Shown here in pieces: positions 6,725 through 13,706 of a DNA stretch of 29,989 bases. Under the pieces are notes generated by a model that was not told the origin of the DNA, searched no databases, and saw nothing but the letters and a program-made list of their open reading frames with translations. Positions within the stretch are counted from its first letter, which is position 1. Each line of letters opens with the position of its first letter. The stretch spans positions 1 through 29,989 of the IMG/VR virus record IMGVR_UViG_3300047666_000645; one strand, 5' to 3'. Made by a program: the position numbers and the translations under genes. This stretch comes from a virus.

Positions 6725-6760
6725 AAACCGCTTGACAATAATCATCAAGCGGTTTACATT
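6725..6760 (+). promoter_or_regulatory. Promoter nested in an 11-bp inverted repeat
   Basis: Perfect inverted repeat AAACCGCTTGA (6725-6735) / TCAAGCGGTTT (6745-6755) starting 2 nt after a stop codon. It contains TTGACA (6732-6737), 17-nt spacer, TACATT (6755-6760), then GCTTACCAACCAA at 6765-6777. The repeat can be a terminator for the upstream genes, an operator for this promoter, or both; the trailing T-run is short. Confidence 0.65.
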
Positions 6761-6789
6761 ATAGGCTTACCAACCAAACCACTAAGATC

Positions 6790-7476
6790 ATGGCAAATAA
6801 CTACCCAACAAAGCACCCACCAACAGACCCAGAAGTCCTTGAAACCTACATGGGCAAACCATTCAAGGTGGGCGATACTCTTAAAGCAGAGTCAGATTCG
6901 CACCTATGGCGAAAAGGAGATGCGTTTGTAGTCGTGAGATGCGATAGGATACCATCTATGATGTTGGGGGACTTTACATGCGGGGGATTACTGACCCCTT
7001 ACTACGGGGATGGTCGATGGTATGTACCATTCACCACTACACCCATATTAAAGTCGTGGGTAGAAGATGTACGCGCACACCGTCTGATTCGTCACAGACT
7101 GAGTGAAGAACAAAAAGAACAAGACAAGAAAGACATAGAGGAAGCGGAAGCGGAAGAACAAGAGCGCATTGAAGAAGAAGAGAAGGCATATGTCACGGAT
7201 AACCCCCCTGTAATAATCGCCCACATTGTTAGGGCTATCAAAAACCAGAGGATAATTACCCTTTGTTCTCCATCGTCAACGACAAAAGCAGCTATCGTAG
7301 CAAGTGCACAAGAGCAACTTGGTGGCGGGAACGGGGCATTTATCAAAACTGAAACCGTTGTCGAGACCTGTTCTCACGGTTGCGCCGAACACCCGCACTC
7401 GCATCATCTGGTTGTCTTTGATATAAACGCAGACAAGATTGAAGACGCTGAATTTGAAATGGTTGAGGGGAAATAG
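6790..7476 (+). CDS. Unknown protein with Glu-rich coiled coil
   Basis: 228 residues. Residues 1-100 look like a small beta-rich domain (KVGDTL...KGDAFVVVRC). Residues 105-138 are a charged Glu/Lys helix or coiled coil, and residues 145-228 form a second mixed domain with a Cys/His cluster (C-S-H-G-C-A-E-H-P-H-S-H-H near 193-205) that may bind metal. First gene after the promoter at 6732-6760. No known family recognised. Confidence 0.75.
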   Translation: MANNYPTKHPPTDPEVLETYMGKPFKVGDTLKAESDSHLWRKGDAFVVVRCDRIPSMMLGDFTCGGLLTPYYGDGRWYVPFTTTPILKSWVEDVRAHRLIRHRLSEEQKEQDKKDIEEAEAEEQERIEEEEKAYVTDNPPVIIAHIVRAIKNQRIITLCSPSSTTKAAIVASAQEQLGGGNGAFIKTETVVETCSHGCAEHPHSHHLVVFDINADKIEDAEFEMVEGK

Positions 7477-7477
7477 A

Positions 7478-7576
7478 ATGCTTGAATTTATAATCACACT
7501 AACAGTTATCGCTCTTTGGGCATGGTTTGGAGCGTGGACTATAAGCTACTTCGGAGATAAAAATGAGAAGCGATGA
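7478..7576 (+). CDS. Tiny single-pass membrane protein
   Basis: 32 residues; ATG at 7478 follows GAGGGGAAATAGA. One transmembrane helix (about residues 3-22, rich in Ile/Leu/Trp) with a charged C-terminal tail, consistent with N-out or N-in single-pass insertion. It starts 1 nt after the preceding stop. Function unknown. Confidence 0.5.
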   Translation: MLEFIITLTVIALWAWFGAWTISYFGDKNEKR

Positions 7577-7721
7577 AGCGCAGTACCAACAAGAACAAGA
7601 ACAACAATGGCTGAGGCATATAAAAGCATCAGCCGAACTGAAGTTAACCTTAGAGGAATCAAGAAATGTCACTACACAAAATACAACAGAGACTAAACGC
7701 ACCGAAAGGTCAGACCAATAG
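7563..7721 (+). CDS. Small Gln/Glu-rich protein overlapping ERF
   Basis: 52 residues; ATG at 7563 is preceded by CGGAGATAAAA and overlaps the end of the membrane protein gene by 14 nt. A Gln/Glu-rich helix fills residues 5-35. The last 56 nt overlap the start of the ERF gene in another frame, so the C-terminal part is constrained by that gene and the end may be fortuitous. The good ribosome binding site argues it is translated. Function unknown. Confidence 0.45.
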   Translation: MRSDEAQYQQEQEQQWLRHIKASAELKLTLEESRNVTTQNTTETKRTERSDQ

Positions 7722-8280
7722 CTTTGGTGGATACAAATACCGAAGCGCAGAAGACATACTCACGGCAGTCAAACCGTTATTGGATGAACTGGAGTGGGCA
7801 TTAGTCCTAACAGACAACATGATCGAAGTTGGTGGTCGGGTCTATGTCGAGGCGAAAGCGTCCCTCTATGATTATAAGAGGTTACTTATCATGTCTACCA
7901 CAGCTTGTGCGCGTGAAGCCTTAACTAAAAAAGGTATGGACGATGCACAAATAACTGGCGCATGTTCTAGCTACGCCCGTAAGTATGCATTGAACGGCCT
8001 GTTTGCCATTGACGATACTAAGGATGCTGACACAGATGCTTACAGCGCAATGGAAAACAAAACAAAATCCACTGGCGTTAAAAAGAAGACCGATGAAGAA
8101 ATGATGACGCAGTTTAAGACGGCGATGGATGAAGCGGCTAACATGGGCGCATTAAAATTCCAGTTTGGTGGCGCTTTCACTTACTTTAAAGGTAACGAAG
8201 CACAGCAAAAAATAATTAAAACCAAGTACGACAAACTTAAATCAACTTTTGGAGAAGAGAATGAAGCAGATAAAGACTAA
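7666..8280 (+). CDS. erf: ERF-family single-strand annealing protein
   Basis: 204 residues, ATG after GAGGAATCAAGAA. The N-terminal 120 residues match the ERF (essential recombination function, P22) signature: F-G-G-Y-K-Y-R-S-A-E-D-I (20-31), then L-V-L-T-D, a V-x-V-x-A beta strand, and G-A-C-S-S-Y-A-R-K-Y-A-L-N-G-L-F-A-I-D-D (about 102-121). ERF forms rings on single-stranded DNA and pairs homologous strands; in phages it helps circularise or concatemerise the genome. NinB-like and SSB partners are neighbours. Contains ATTAGTCCTAAC at 7800-7811. Confidence 0.9.
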   Translation: MSLHKIQQRLNAPKGQTNSFGGYKYRSAEDILTAVKPLLDELEWALVLTDNMIEVGGRVYVEAKASLYDYKRLLIMSTTACAREALTKKGMDDAQITGACSSYARKYALNGLFAIDDTKDADTDAYSAMENKTKSTGVKKKTDEEMMTQFKTAMDEAANMGALKFQFGGAFTYFKGNEAQQKIIKTKYDKLKSTFGEENEADKD

Positions 8281-8557
8281 ACACCTGAGAAACTACAGGT
8301 TATTTGCCGATGTAACTCGCGGCCTTACATTCAGTAAGGCTGCGAAAAAGAATCGGGTTAGCACCGCCAGATCAGAGCAAATATTCAGGTTCACACTAGT
8401 GAAGATCGCCACAGACTGTGATGTTCCTGAGCATAAGATTTCGGAGGTTGGCGTATCAACTGCCGACCTCATTAGGGCTAACAAAGACTATTGGCTAGAC
8501 AAAGCTGAAAAGTCCTACGCAGTCAGAACTGGCGACAAGCTAGAAGAACCTTTATAA
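8261..8557 (+). CDS. Small helix-turn-helix-like protein
   Basis: 98 residues from ATG 8261, chosen because GGAGAAGAG lies just upstream; an in-frame TTG four codons earlier is less likely. Residues 22-45 (LTFSKAAKKNRVSTARSEQI) look like a helix-turn-helix of the sigma-factor region 4 or repressor type. It could be a local transcription regulator, and is one of the few candidates in the window that might bind the GTTAGNNCTAAC palindrome. It overlaps ERF by 20 nt and carries ATTAGGGCTAAC at 8471-8482. Confidence 0.65.
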   Translation: MKQIKTKHLRNYRLFADVTRGLTFSKAAKKNRVSTARSEQIFRFTLVKIATDCDVPEHKISEVGVSTADLIRANKDYWLDKAEKSYAVRTGDKLEEPL

Positions 8558-8583
8558 CCACCACCACAATAACCACCACCACA
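8554..8583 (+). repeat. 15-bp tandem duplication in SSB leader
   Basis: Two perfect tandem copies of ATAACCACCACCACA, the first beginning in the stop codon of the upstream gene. They take the place of a normal Shine-Dalgarno region ahead of the SSB gene. Confidence 0.85.
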
Positions 8584-8595
8584 GAGAATATTATC

Positions 8596-8925
8596 ATGTC
8601 AAAAATCAGAGTAGCAGTATCAATCGACGTAACCAAGATAGACAAAGCTCGGCTGTATAAAGGGGCTAAAGGAACGTACTGTAATACCAGTATACTTATT
8701 AACCTAGATGAAGAAGACCAGTATGGCAACTGCGGGTTTATAGCGGAGTCAGTAAGTAAAGAAGAGCGTGAAAGTGGTACACAAGGCACAATCCTCGGTA
8801 ACGCTAAGATAATCTGGCGCGAAGACTCTGAAGGTCAACCTCAACGACAACAACCGCAACCACATGCACAACAGCGGACTCAAGCCGCCCAAGCCGCCCA
8901 TGATGAAGAAGATATTCCTTTCTAG
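8596..8925 (+). CDS. ssb: Phage single-stranded DNA-binding protein
   Basis: 109 residues. A beta-rich N-terminal domain (1-80) with conserved YKGAKGTY and I-L-I-N-L strands fits a short OB-fold. It is followed by a Gln/Pro/Ala-rich linker (85-102) and ends in the acidic tip EEDIPF. This D-I/D-P-F tail is the hallmark of bacterial-type SSBs and recruits recombination and repair partners, matching ERF and NinB upstream. Shorter than E. coli SSB (178 aa). No Shine-Dalgarno is evident; the leader is CA-rich with a tandem repeat. Confidence 0.8.
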   Translation: MSKIRVAVSIDVTKIDKARLYKGAKGTYCNTSILINLDEEDQYGNCGFIAESVSKEERESGTQGTILGNAKIIWREDSEGQPQRQQPQPHAQQRTQAAQAAHDEEDIPF

Positions 8926-8928
8926 TGC

Positions 8929-8957
8929 TTGACGGATAACGAATTATTGAGTACAAT
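8929..8957 (+). promoter_or_regulatory. Rightward sigma70 promoter with ACCAACCAA leader
   Basis: TTGACG (8929-8934), exactly 17 nt, TACAAT (8952-8957), then 4 nt and GCTTACCAACCAA (8962-8974). Same layout as the promoter at 6732-6760. It drives the two genes at 8989 and 9512. Confidence 0.8.
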
Positions 8958-8988
8958 AAACGCTTACCAACCAACTTACGAGTAAACT

Positions 8989-9498
8989 ATGAACCTTAGA
9001 AAAATTAAAAGATTTGAAGAGCATTGCTATAGTGTTAGCAAGAGTTTAGCGGAGACAGGAGTGGATACTGGAAAGCATTTTCTCGACCACTCCAATCCAG
9101 AAACAAGAAAAAACTCAATCGGACTTCTTACTTGTATCGCCAGTATGGCAGAGAGTGATGGTGAATTAGGCGCTTGTAGGGGCGCTGAAGAGATACTTGA
9201 ACTATATAATTTTTGCATTACAGACTTAACTAAGAATGAGTCAAACAAATACCCCAACCGCATGATGGATTTAATCATAAGCACAGTGTCGATTATGTCT
9301 ATTGGGGGAACGTCAAACGTAGAAGACAGTGTAAAAAAAACACTTTTAGTTAAGTTCTCTTTGGCTATTTCTTGCGACGAATTCCTTGAGTGCTTGAATA
9401 ATGCCAAACGAGGCGACCAAAACTCGATTAAACTTGTTTTATTAGCTATTACTGGTGCAGACGCGGCCTCATTATTAATGAAAGCAACACCAAACTAA
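8989..9498 (+). CDS. Helical protein, unknown
   Basis: 169 residues, almost entirely helical by composition, with no catalytic motif. First gene behind its own promoter; the next gene follows after 13 nt and is similarly helical, so they may encode partner proteins. ATG at 8989 follows GAGTAAACT. No family recognised. Confidence 0.75.
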   Translation: MNLRKIKRFEEHCYSVSKSLAETGVDTGKHFLDHSNPETRKNSIGLLTCIASMAESDGELGACRGAEEILELYNFCITDLTKNESNKYPNRMMDLIISTVSIMSIGGTSNVEDSVKKTLLVKFSLAISCDEFLECLNNAKRGDQNSIKLVLLAITGADAASLLMKATPN

Positions 9499-9511
9499 AA
9501 CGGAGAAAACA

Positions 9512-10063
9512 ATGGAAACTAAGATTAAAAACAGCGCAGATGCAGCTCAATTTATTAAACATCTTCAAGAGTTTACCGACATTCACGACGAGACCATTAA
9601 ACAGGTCGCGGAGAGCATTAAAAGTGCGCTTGATTGCTCGGCAGAAATAATGTGTATTCTATCCGACGATGGTGTTGACGTTATCAGTGCAGAGCGCAGA
9701 ACGGGCGCAAGCAAGCTAGTGCAGAAGGTTGCAACTCAGATGGTTAAGGCAGCGCATAAGAAAATAATGGAGGCTGATGTGAGTAGGTTGGAGAGTTTCG
9801 AAACGCTAATATGCGCAGCTATGTCAATTGCAGCTAAAGCTTCGGCAGACTATGGTAATATTAATTATAGCGAAGTAGTTGTTGAAGGTGATAACGAAGG
9901 TGATAACGAAGACGATAATAGACTGGCATGTATCGTGTTGAGTGCTGACTCAGAAGAGTACAAGGCAATAAAACGGATTCGGGAAAATAGGTCGCTTGCA
10001 GATATAGCCACCAACAATGGTAAGGTAGTAGCATTCCCCCAGTCTAAAGATAAGATTCACTAA
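9512..10063 (+). CDS. Helical protein with acidic repeat, unknown
   Basis: 183 residues; ATG after CGGAGAAAACA. Residues 1-120 are helical; residues 124-135 contain a short acidic direct repeat (EGDNEGDNEDDN) from a GGTGATAACGAA duplication; the C-terminal 45 residues form a separate basic segment. Last gene of the rightward unit, followed by the terminator at 10076. Function unknown. Confidence 0.75.
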   Translation: METKIKNSADAAQFIKHLQEFTDIHDETIKQVAESIKSALDCSAEIMCILSDDGVDVISAERRTGASKLVQKVATQMVKAAHKKIMEADVSRLESFETLICAAMSIAAKASADYGNINYSEVVVEGDNEGDNEDDNRLACIVLSADSEEYKAIKRIRENRSLADIATNNGKVVAFPQSKDKIH

Positions 10064-10075
10064 ACGCCCGACCAC

Positions 10076-10109
10076 AAAAAACGCGCACCTTAATTGATGC
10101 GCGTTTTTT
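10076..10109. terminator. Bidirectional terminator between convergent units
   Basis: Perfect 12-bp inverted repeat AAAAAACGCGCA / TGCGCGTTTTTT with a 10-nt loop, followed by one extra T. It lies between convergent genes ending at 10063 (plus) and 10146 (minus) and serves both. Confidence 0.9.
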
Positions 10110-10131
10110 TATGTCTAAAGTGTAGTCACTT

Positions 10132-10143
10132 GTTAGGGCTAAC
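10132..10143. promoter_or_regulatory. GTTAGNNCTAAC palindrome at gene 3' end
   Basis: GTTAGGGCTAAC, a perfect member of the palindrome family, intergenic and 2 bp from the end of the gene at 10146. No promoter overlaps it here. Confidence 0.75.
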
Positions 10144-10145
10144 GA

Positions 10146-10547
10146 TTACCCATTGTTGCAATTGTATGGAATGCCAAGGGATAACTCATAGGGCGAAGGT
10201 TCAAGTTCAAACGGCAAAAAAACCTCACCGTCAAACTTCTCAGCCAACGTATCAATCCACTCTAAACAATCGCCGTATGAATAGCGTATACAATCGGCCT
10301 CATTTATCCCGCCCATGTCGTAATAAGTAGACCGAGGAACTGATACCCCTACCTCAGAATCATGGCACACAAGGCCGTCTGCTAGCTCTATCCATGCATG
10401 ACCGAATCGTAGTCCTGCATGTTCACTGTATTTTGATCCAGTAACATAGCCGTTAACTAGGGTAATCCCTCCGCAATCGTATTTTTCTCCTTCGCGCATA
10501 ATGAATCTAAACGCGCTATGGAAACAATTGCCTTTTTGTATGCTCAT
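10146..10547 (-). CDS. Possible papain-fold (Cys-His) protein
   Basis: 133 residues; ATG at 10547 follows ATAGGAATAAGATT. The N-terminal N-C8-F-H-S-A-F helix, the later F-G-H-A-W-I-E strand (His near residue 50) and a following V-C-H-D-S (Asp near 62) are ordered like the Cys-His-Asp residues of papain-like/NlpC or transglutaminase-like folds. This is pattern reading, not a family match. Last gene of the leftward accessory operon; separated from the upstream gene by a hairpin and ACCAACC leader. Confidence 0.65.
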   Translation of the reverse strand: MSIQKGNCFHSAFRFIMREGEKYDCGGITLVNGYVTGSKYSEHAGLRFGHAWIELADGLVCHDSEVGVSVPRSTYYDMGGINEADCIRYSYGDCLEWIDTLAEKFDGEVFLPFELEPSPYELSLGIPYNCNNG

Positions 10548-10582
10548 AATCTTATTCCTATGGTTGGTTAATTAATACTATG

Positions 10583-10606
10583 GGTGGCACTGTTACCAAT
10601 GCCACC
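10583..10606 (-). promoter_or_regulatory. Intercistronic hairpin, copy 4
   Basis: On the minus strand, 7-bp stem GGTGGCA / TGCCACC with 10-nt loop TTGGTAACAG, followed downstream by TAATTAACCAACCA and the Shine-Dalgarno of the gene at 10547. A perfect palindrome GTTAGTCCTAAC (10607-10618) abuts it and overlaps the upstream stop codon. Confidence 0.75.
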
Positions 10607-10617
10607 GTTAGTCCTAA

Positions 10618-11553
10618 CTATCCTAAATCAATGGTAATCGTTTTGGTGTTTGATACGGCATCTTTCAGGATATTCCAACATTCTGATAATTCCATATTCT
10701 TCTGCATTATCGGCATCATTAGGTCGAACGTCTTACCTAAGTTATCGAACTTGGTTATGTGGTCGCGTGTACATTGTTGCGGCTTACCATAAGCATAAAC
10801 TTCATCAGCCGTATGCTTACAGGGTATTGTTTCAATCATTCTAAACATTAAACGGCGTAAACTACTGCTAGAGCAAAAATGAAAGGCTAATGTGTCAATT
10901 GATAGCGCATCACCTGCACGTTTTAGCGGTATGCTAATCATATAAGATACTTTTTCTTCACTATTCAGACAGCACACGCCAGTTAACTCCACAGAAGCCG
11001 TACCACTAGACTCTATCTGATCGACAATACGAAGTAGTGCTGCCCCATAATTAAACATCGTTTTACTAGATATAGATGCTCTGCCATTAATCGGCACACC
11101 AATTTTAATTATCGGTTTATCGCGTTGTCCACGGGGTAAAACCATATGACATGGCTCACCCGCAACATAACGCGCTATGTCTGGGTACGCGCCCGCTACT
11201 GCATAAGCCTTTTTGTATAAATCGCCATCCGTATCGCCTAGCACTATGTTTAAATCAGAAACCGATTTTAGATACTTGTCGCGGTGTTCTTCACTGCCAT
11301 TAATCGCGTAGTCTATCGCTTGTTCATAGCTTTCAGTGTCGCTAAATCCACTACCGCGGTTTGTACTATCGTCGTTTTCACCAATTGGCGGGGTATTAGC
11401 ACAATAATCAGTGTATTCATGGATTGAGTTAAAATGAATAGCATAATATTGTTGTTTTAGTTTAGGCGGATACTCGTTAGTACTAACTCCCCCGTATTCA
11501 TCACCGCCAGATACCCAGTTATTGGATATTGATATATTGTGTCGCTCTAACAT
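10618..11553 (-). CDS. VWA-like protein paired with AAA ATPase (DUF7192-type)
   Basis: 311 residues; ATG at 11553 after AAAGGAGCAATAA. The region from about residue 148 on (IKIGVPI, helix with N-Y-G-A-A-L-L-R-I-V-D, V-E-L-T-G-V, then I-D-T-L-A-F and L-R-R-L-M-F-R-M-I-E) has the strand-helix rhythm of a von Willebrand A domain. I recall the same motif order from phage proteins labelled DUF7192, but the metal site D-x-S-x-S is replaced by N-G-R-A-S-I-S, so metal binding may be lost. It lies next to a CobS/MoxR-like ATPase; MoxR-type ATPases typically work with VWA partners, so a two-part chaperone or remodelling machine is likely. Substrate unknown. Confidence 0.7.
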   Translation of the reverse strand: MLERHNISISNNWVSGGDEYGGVSTNEYPPKLKQQYYAIHFNSIHEYTDYCANTPPIGENDDSTNRGSGFSDTESYEQAIDYAINGSEEHRDKYLKSVSDLNIVLGDTDGDLYKKAYAVAGAYPDIARYVAGEPCHMVLPRGQRDKPIIKIGVPINGRASISSKTMFNYGAALLRIVDQIESSGTASVELTGVCCLNSEEKVSYMISIPLKRAGDALSIDTLAFHFCSSSSLRRLMFRMIETIPCKHTADEVYAYGKPQQCTRDHITKFDNLGKTFDLMMPIMQKNMELSECWNILKDAVSNTKTITIDLG

Positions 11554-11592
11554 TTATTGCTCCTTTGTGGTGGTTGGTAATTAAGTTTATAC

Positions 11593-11616
11593 GGTGACAC
11601 TGTTACCAATGCCACC
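11593..11616 (-). promoter_or_regulatory. Intercistronic hairpin, copy 3
   Basis: On the minus strand, stem GGTGGCA / TGTCACC (one G-T pair) with loop TTGGTAACAG, identical in loop to copy 4, then TTAATTACCAACCACCACAA and the Shine-Dalgarno AAAGGAG of the gene at 11553. Confidence 0.7.
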
Positions 11617-11628
11617 TAATAAAATTAA

Positions 11629-12510
11629 TTAGCTCATTGCATTGGATACTTTCAAAATATCAGCTTCACCTAAATCCATAAATACGCATTCTTTAGCGGC
11701 TTCTTCCATCGTCGCACCAAGCGCGACAATTTCAGCCATAGCGTTTCCTTGTCGCGGACTAATCAGATGACGTATACCCAATTTTTGGCAAGTCTCACGC
11801 GCATTAATAACGAACTCAGTGCACTCAATATTGTGTGCAAATGCACGTTCTAAGTCTAAATCATAATCTACTTCAATATATGATTTGAAACGCGCTAAAA
11901 AAGCAGCATCCATCCGATTACGTCCTGAATACTCGCGAGTAGCGCCCTTGCCCGTTGTATTCATTGCTCCAATGACGTGACAATCTGGGTGCTTATAAAC
12001 CATACCTAGTTTAGGAATATCTATATAGCCGTTTGATAGCAAGCTATTCAGCAGAAGCGAGACGTTTGGACACCATGAGTCCAGTTCATCAAACAATAAA
12101 ACGCCTCCTTTACCCTTTGGATCAATCGCTTCAAATAAAACAGAAGGCACATAATTGCCGTTTGCGTCAGAATAGCCCACCAGTTTATGTTCTTGCGTGG
12201 TAGTTCCGATACAATAAAATTTCATGTCTAGTGCATCAGCGACTTGTTTACATAAAAATGACTTTCCGCTACCAGTATCACCTACCAAGCGTGGTTGATT
12301 ATTAGCGCTAACAGAACGAACTATTGACATAAATTTGTGGTGAAATAAGCCTTCAATTTTAGTCACTTTTTTCTTGTTGGTAATGTCTATCTTCTGTCGC
12401 GAAGGTTCAATTTTTGGCATTGCTTCGATAGCTTGGGTGATTCTATCGCCTACAATTAGCTCAACCGCTTTGCTCACTTCATCTTTGATTAATTTGTCTA
12501 TTGTGCTCAT
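11629..12510 (-). CDS. CobS/MoxR-like AAA+ ATPase
   Basis: 293 residues. Walker A GDTGSGKS (77-84), Walker B V-L-L-F-D141-E142-L-D, sensor 1 in G-A-M-N-T-T-G, and R-M-D-A-A-F-L-A-R-F carrying the probable arginine finger: the AAA_5 class of cobaltochelatase CobS and MoxR chaperones. The N-terminal 50 residues are a charged helical extension. There are no cobalamin genes nearby; phage members of this family are not thought to chelate cobalt and probably remodel a protein together with the VWA-like neighbour downstream. ATG overlaps the preceding stop as ATGA, and an ATTAGCGCTAAC copy lies at 12301. Confidence 0.85.
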   Translation of the reverse strand: MSTIDKLIKDEVSKAVELIVGDRITQAIEAMPKIEPSRQKIDITNKKKVTKIEGLFHHKFMSIVRSVSANNQPRLVGDTGSGKSFLCKQVADALDMKFYCIGTTTQEHKLVGYSDANGNYVPSVLFEAIDPKGKGGVLLFDELDSWCPNVSLLLNSLLSNGYIDIPKLGMVYKHPDCHVIGAMNTTGKGATREYSGRNRMDAAFLARFKSYIEVDYDLDLERAFAHNIECTEFVINARETCQKLGIRHLISPRQGNAMAEIVALGATMEEAAKECVFMDLGEADILKVSNAMS

Positions 12511-12908
12511 TTTGTTGCCTTTTTCTTGTTTGCTTGGTTAGTTTTAAATTTTGCGATGTCGTTCATTTGCTTAACATATGCTAGAACTTTAGGTAGTGCA
12601 TCCGCCTCAATCACGCCTAATTGCTCGTGTGTTGTCGCTTCTGGTACTGGCTTACTTTCCACCTTCGGGGTTGGTAGTGGCTTAGTTGGTGCGCCAATTG
12701 CTAAGTTATGCGCGTATTCTTTCACTTGCTCAATATGCTCAGGTTTTACCCATATTTTGACTTGCTTAAAGCCTTTACCTTTCATTAAGTCGTAATGCTT
12801 TTTAACTCTACTGCGCCCGTCTGGATCAATAGCAGGTACAGCAGGGATAAAGTGTTCCCCCTTTGGATGTTGATAGTCTGGCTCGATAATTCGTTTATAG
12901 TTCGACAC
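12507..12908 (-). CDS. Unknown protein coupled to AAA ATPase
   Basis: 133 residues with GTG start at 12908, preceded by AAGGAGC. Residues 30-72 form a compact basic domain (HYDLMKGKGFKQVKIWV then an amphipathic helix), followed by a Pro/Lys linker and a C-terminal helix with a Lys-rich end. Its stop overlaps the ATPase start, so equimolar synthesis is likely and it may be an adaptor or substrate-recognition subunit. No family recognised. Confidence 0.7.
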   Translation of the reverse strand: MSNYKRIIEPDYQHPKGEHFIPAVPAIDPDGRSRVKKHYDLMKGKGFKQVKIWVKPEHIEQVKEYAHNLAIGAPTKPLPTPKVESKPVPEATTHEQLGVIEADALPKVLAYVKQMNDIAKFKTNQANKKKATK

Positions 12909-12951
12909 TCGATATTGCTCCTTGGTTATGGTTTATTAATTGGTTTACTAG

Positions 12952-12973
12952 GTAGCACTCAATAGAATGCTAC
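12952..12973 (-). promoter_or_regulatory. Intercistronic hairpin, copy 2
   Basis: On the minus strand, 6-bp stem GTAGCA / TGCTAC with 10-nt loop TTCTATTGAG, followed by CTAGTAAACCAATTAATAA, ACCATAACC and AAGGAGC before the GTG at 12908. Confidence 0.7.
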
Positions 12974-12985
12974 AAAGTAAAATAA

Positions 12986-13351
12986 TTATAGGTATAGGCC
13001 ATTTGGGATTAGATACCCTTCAGTCACATTGACATATGCTAGTTCAAGATAATGATTAAGACCTTCAAAATACTCATCATTAGGGATTAGATAAACGCCA
13101 CCACCTAGGCTTCTAACATCGCCATCAAAGTGAACTGGTAGGTCGTTTGCGTCGAACTCGAAAGTTATCCCCCTGTTATAGGGTTCATTGATTACCCCTA
13201 AATCGACTGTTAAATATTCTTTATTATTCATCTCAAATTCAATTACTGGAATTGTGCCGCTTGCTAACATTTCATTAAACTGTGATTCTAGTCCGTCCAT
13301 ATTTTGTTGCTTAATAGTGGGCTTGCGTTCTACTGCTTGTTTAATATGCAT
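12986..13351 (-). CDS. Unknown beta-rich protein
   Basis: 121 residues from ATG 13351, preferred to an in-frame ATG at 13396 because AAGGAAAACTAAA precedes it and the longer version would start inside the leader hairpin. The middle (residues 35-95) alternates hydrophobic and polar residues as in a beta sandwich; many Gly, Asn and Tyr. No family recognised. Confidence 0.7.
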   Translation of the reverse strand: MHIKQAVERKPTIKQQNMDGLESQFNEMLASGTIPVIEFEMNNKEYLTVDLGVINEPYNRGITFEFDANDLPVHFDGDVRSLGGGVYLIPNDEYFEGLNHYLELAYVNVTEGYLIPNGLYL

Positions 13352-13390
13352 TTTAGTTTTCCTTAGTTGGTTATAAATTTTTACTAGGAT

Positions 13391-13410
13391 GGACACTCGC
13401 TAGAATGCCC
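13391..13410 (-). promoter_or_regulatory. Intercistronic hairpin, copy 1
   Basis: On the minus strand, stem GGGCA / TGTCC with 10-nt loop TTCTAGCGAG, followed by CTAGTAAAAATTTATAACCA and the Shine-Dalgarno of the gene at 13351. Palindrome GTTAGTACTAAC (13413-13424) lies 2 bp away, adjacent to the upstream stop codon. Confidence 0.6.
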
Positions 13411-13412
13411 AA

Positions 13413-13424
13413 GTTAGTACTAAC
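13413..13424. promoter_or_regulatory. GTTAGNNCTAAC palindrome between genes
   Basis: GTTAGTACTAAC, extended to a 16-bp perfect palindrome AAGTTAGTACTAACTT (13411-13426) that enters the stop codon of the gene at 13425. Same position relative to a hairpin as the copy at 10607. Confidence 0.75.
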
Positions 13425-13706
13425 TTAATTAAGTTTTGCGAGGACATAAGTTCCATTGGCTATTTTTTTGCGGGTCTCCGCTATACCTTCGTTTAAAAAC
13501 TGGTTTCTGTACCTGCCTGTAGTCGCTGAATAATCCCAGCAGTCGCGATCAAGTAATATTTTAGGATTATTGCCGTTTGGCTTAAAAGCGATGGCAGTCC
13601 CGTAAGACTCAAACATATAACCGCTTACGCCGTTATGTCTCGCGTCTGTATTGATGTACTGATTCGCGGCGTTGTTGCCTTGGGCTGTTTTTAATGCGTA
13701 TATCAT
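13425..13706 (-). CDS. Small unknown protein, first gene of accessory operon
   Basis: 93 residues. Gly/Asn/Tyr-rich, with a G-Y-M-F-E-S-Y-G-T-A-I-A-F core (about 30-42) and L-D-R-D-C-W-D-Y, features seen in small phage proteins of unknown role. Promoter-proximal gene of the leftward accessory unit; its leader has ACCAACC twice. The Shine-Dalgarno is weak. Confidence 0.7.
   Translation of the reverse strand: MIYALKTAQGNNAANQYINTDARHNGVSGYMFESYGTAIAFKPNGNNPKILLDRDCWDYSATTGRYRNQFLNEGIAETRKKIANGTYVLAKLN

Noticed and set aside
7092-7346. Long minus-strand frames within plus-strand genes, such as this one and 9027-9407
   Set aside because: Antisense shadows of well supported genes without ribosome binding sites; Ser/Cys/Phe-rich composition typical of reversed Glu/Lys-rich codons.
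10554-13424. CRISPR-like array from repeated hairpins
   Set aside because: The repeats are separated by whole genes, differ in stem sequence and have no regular spacers.
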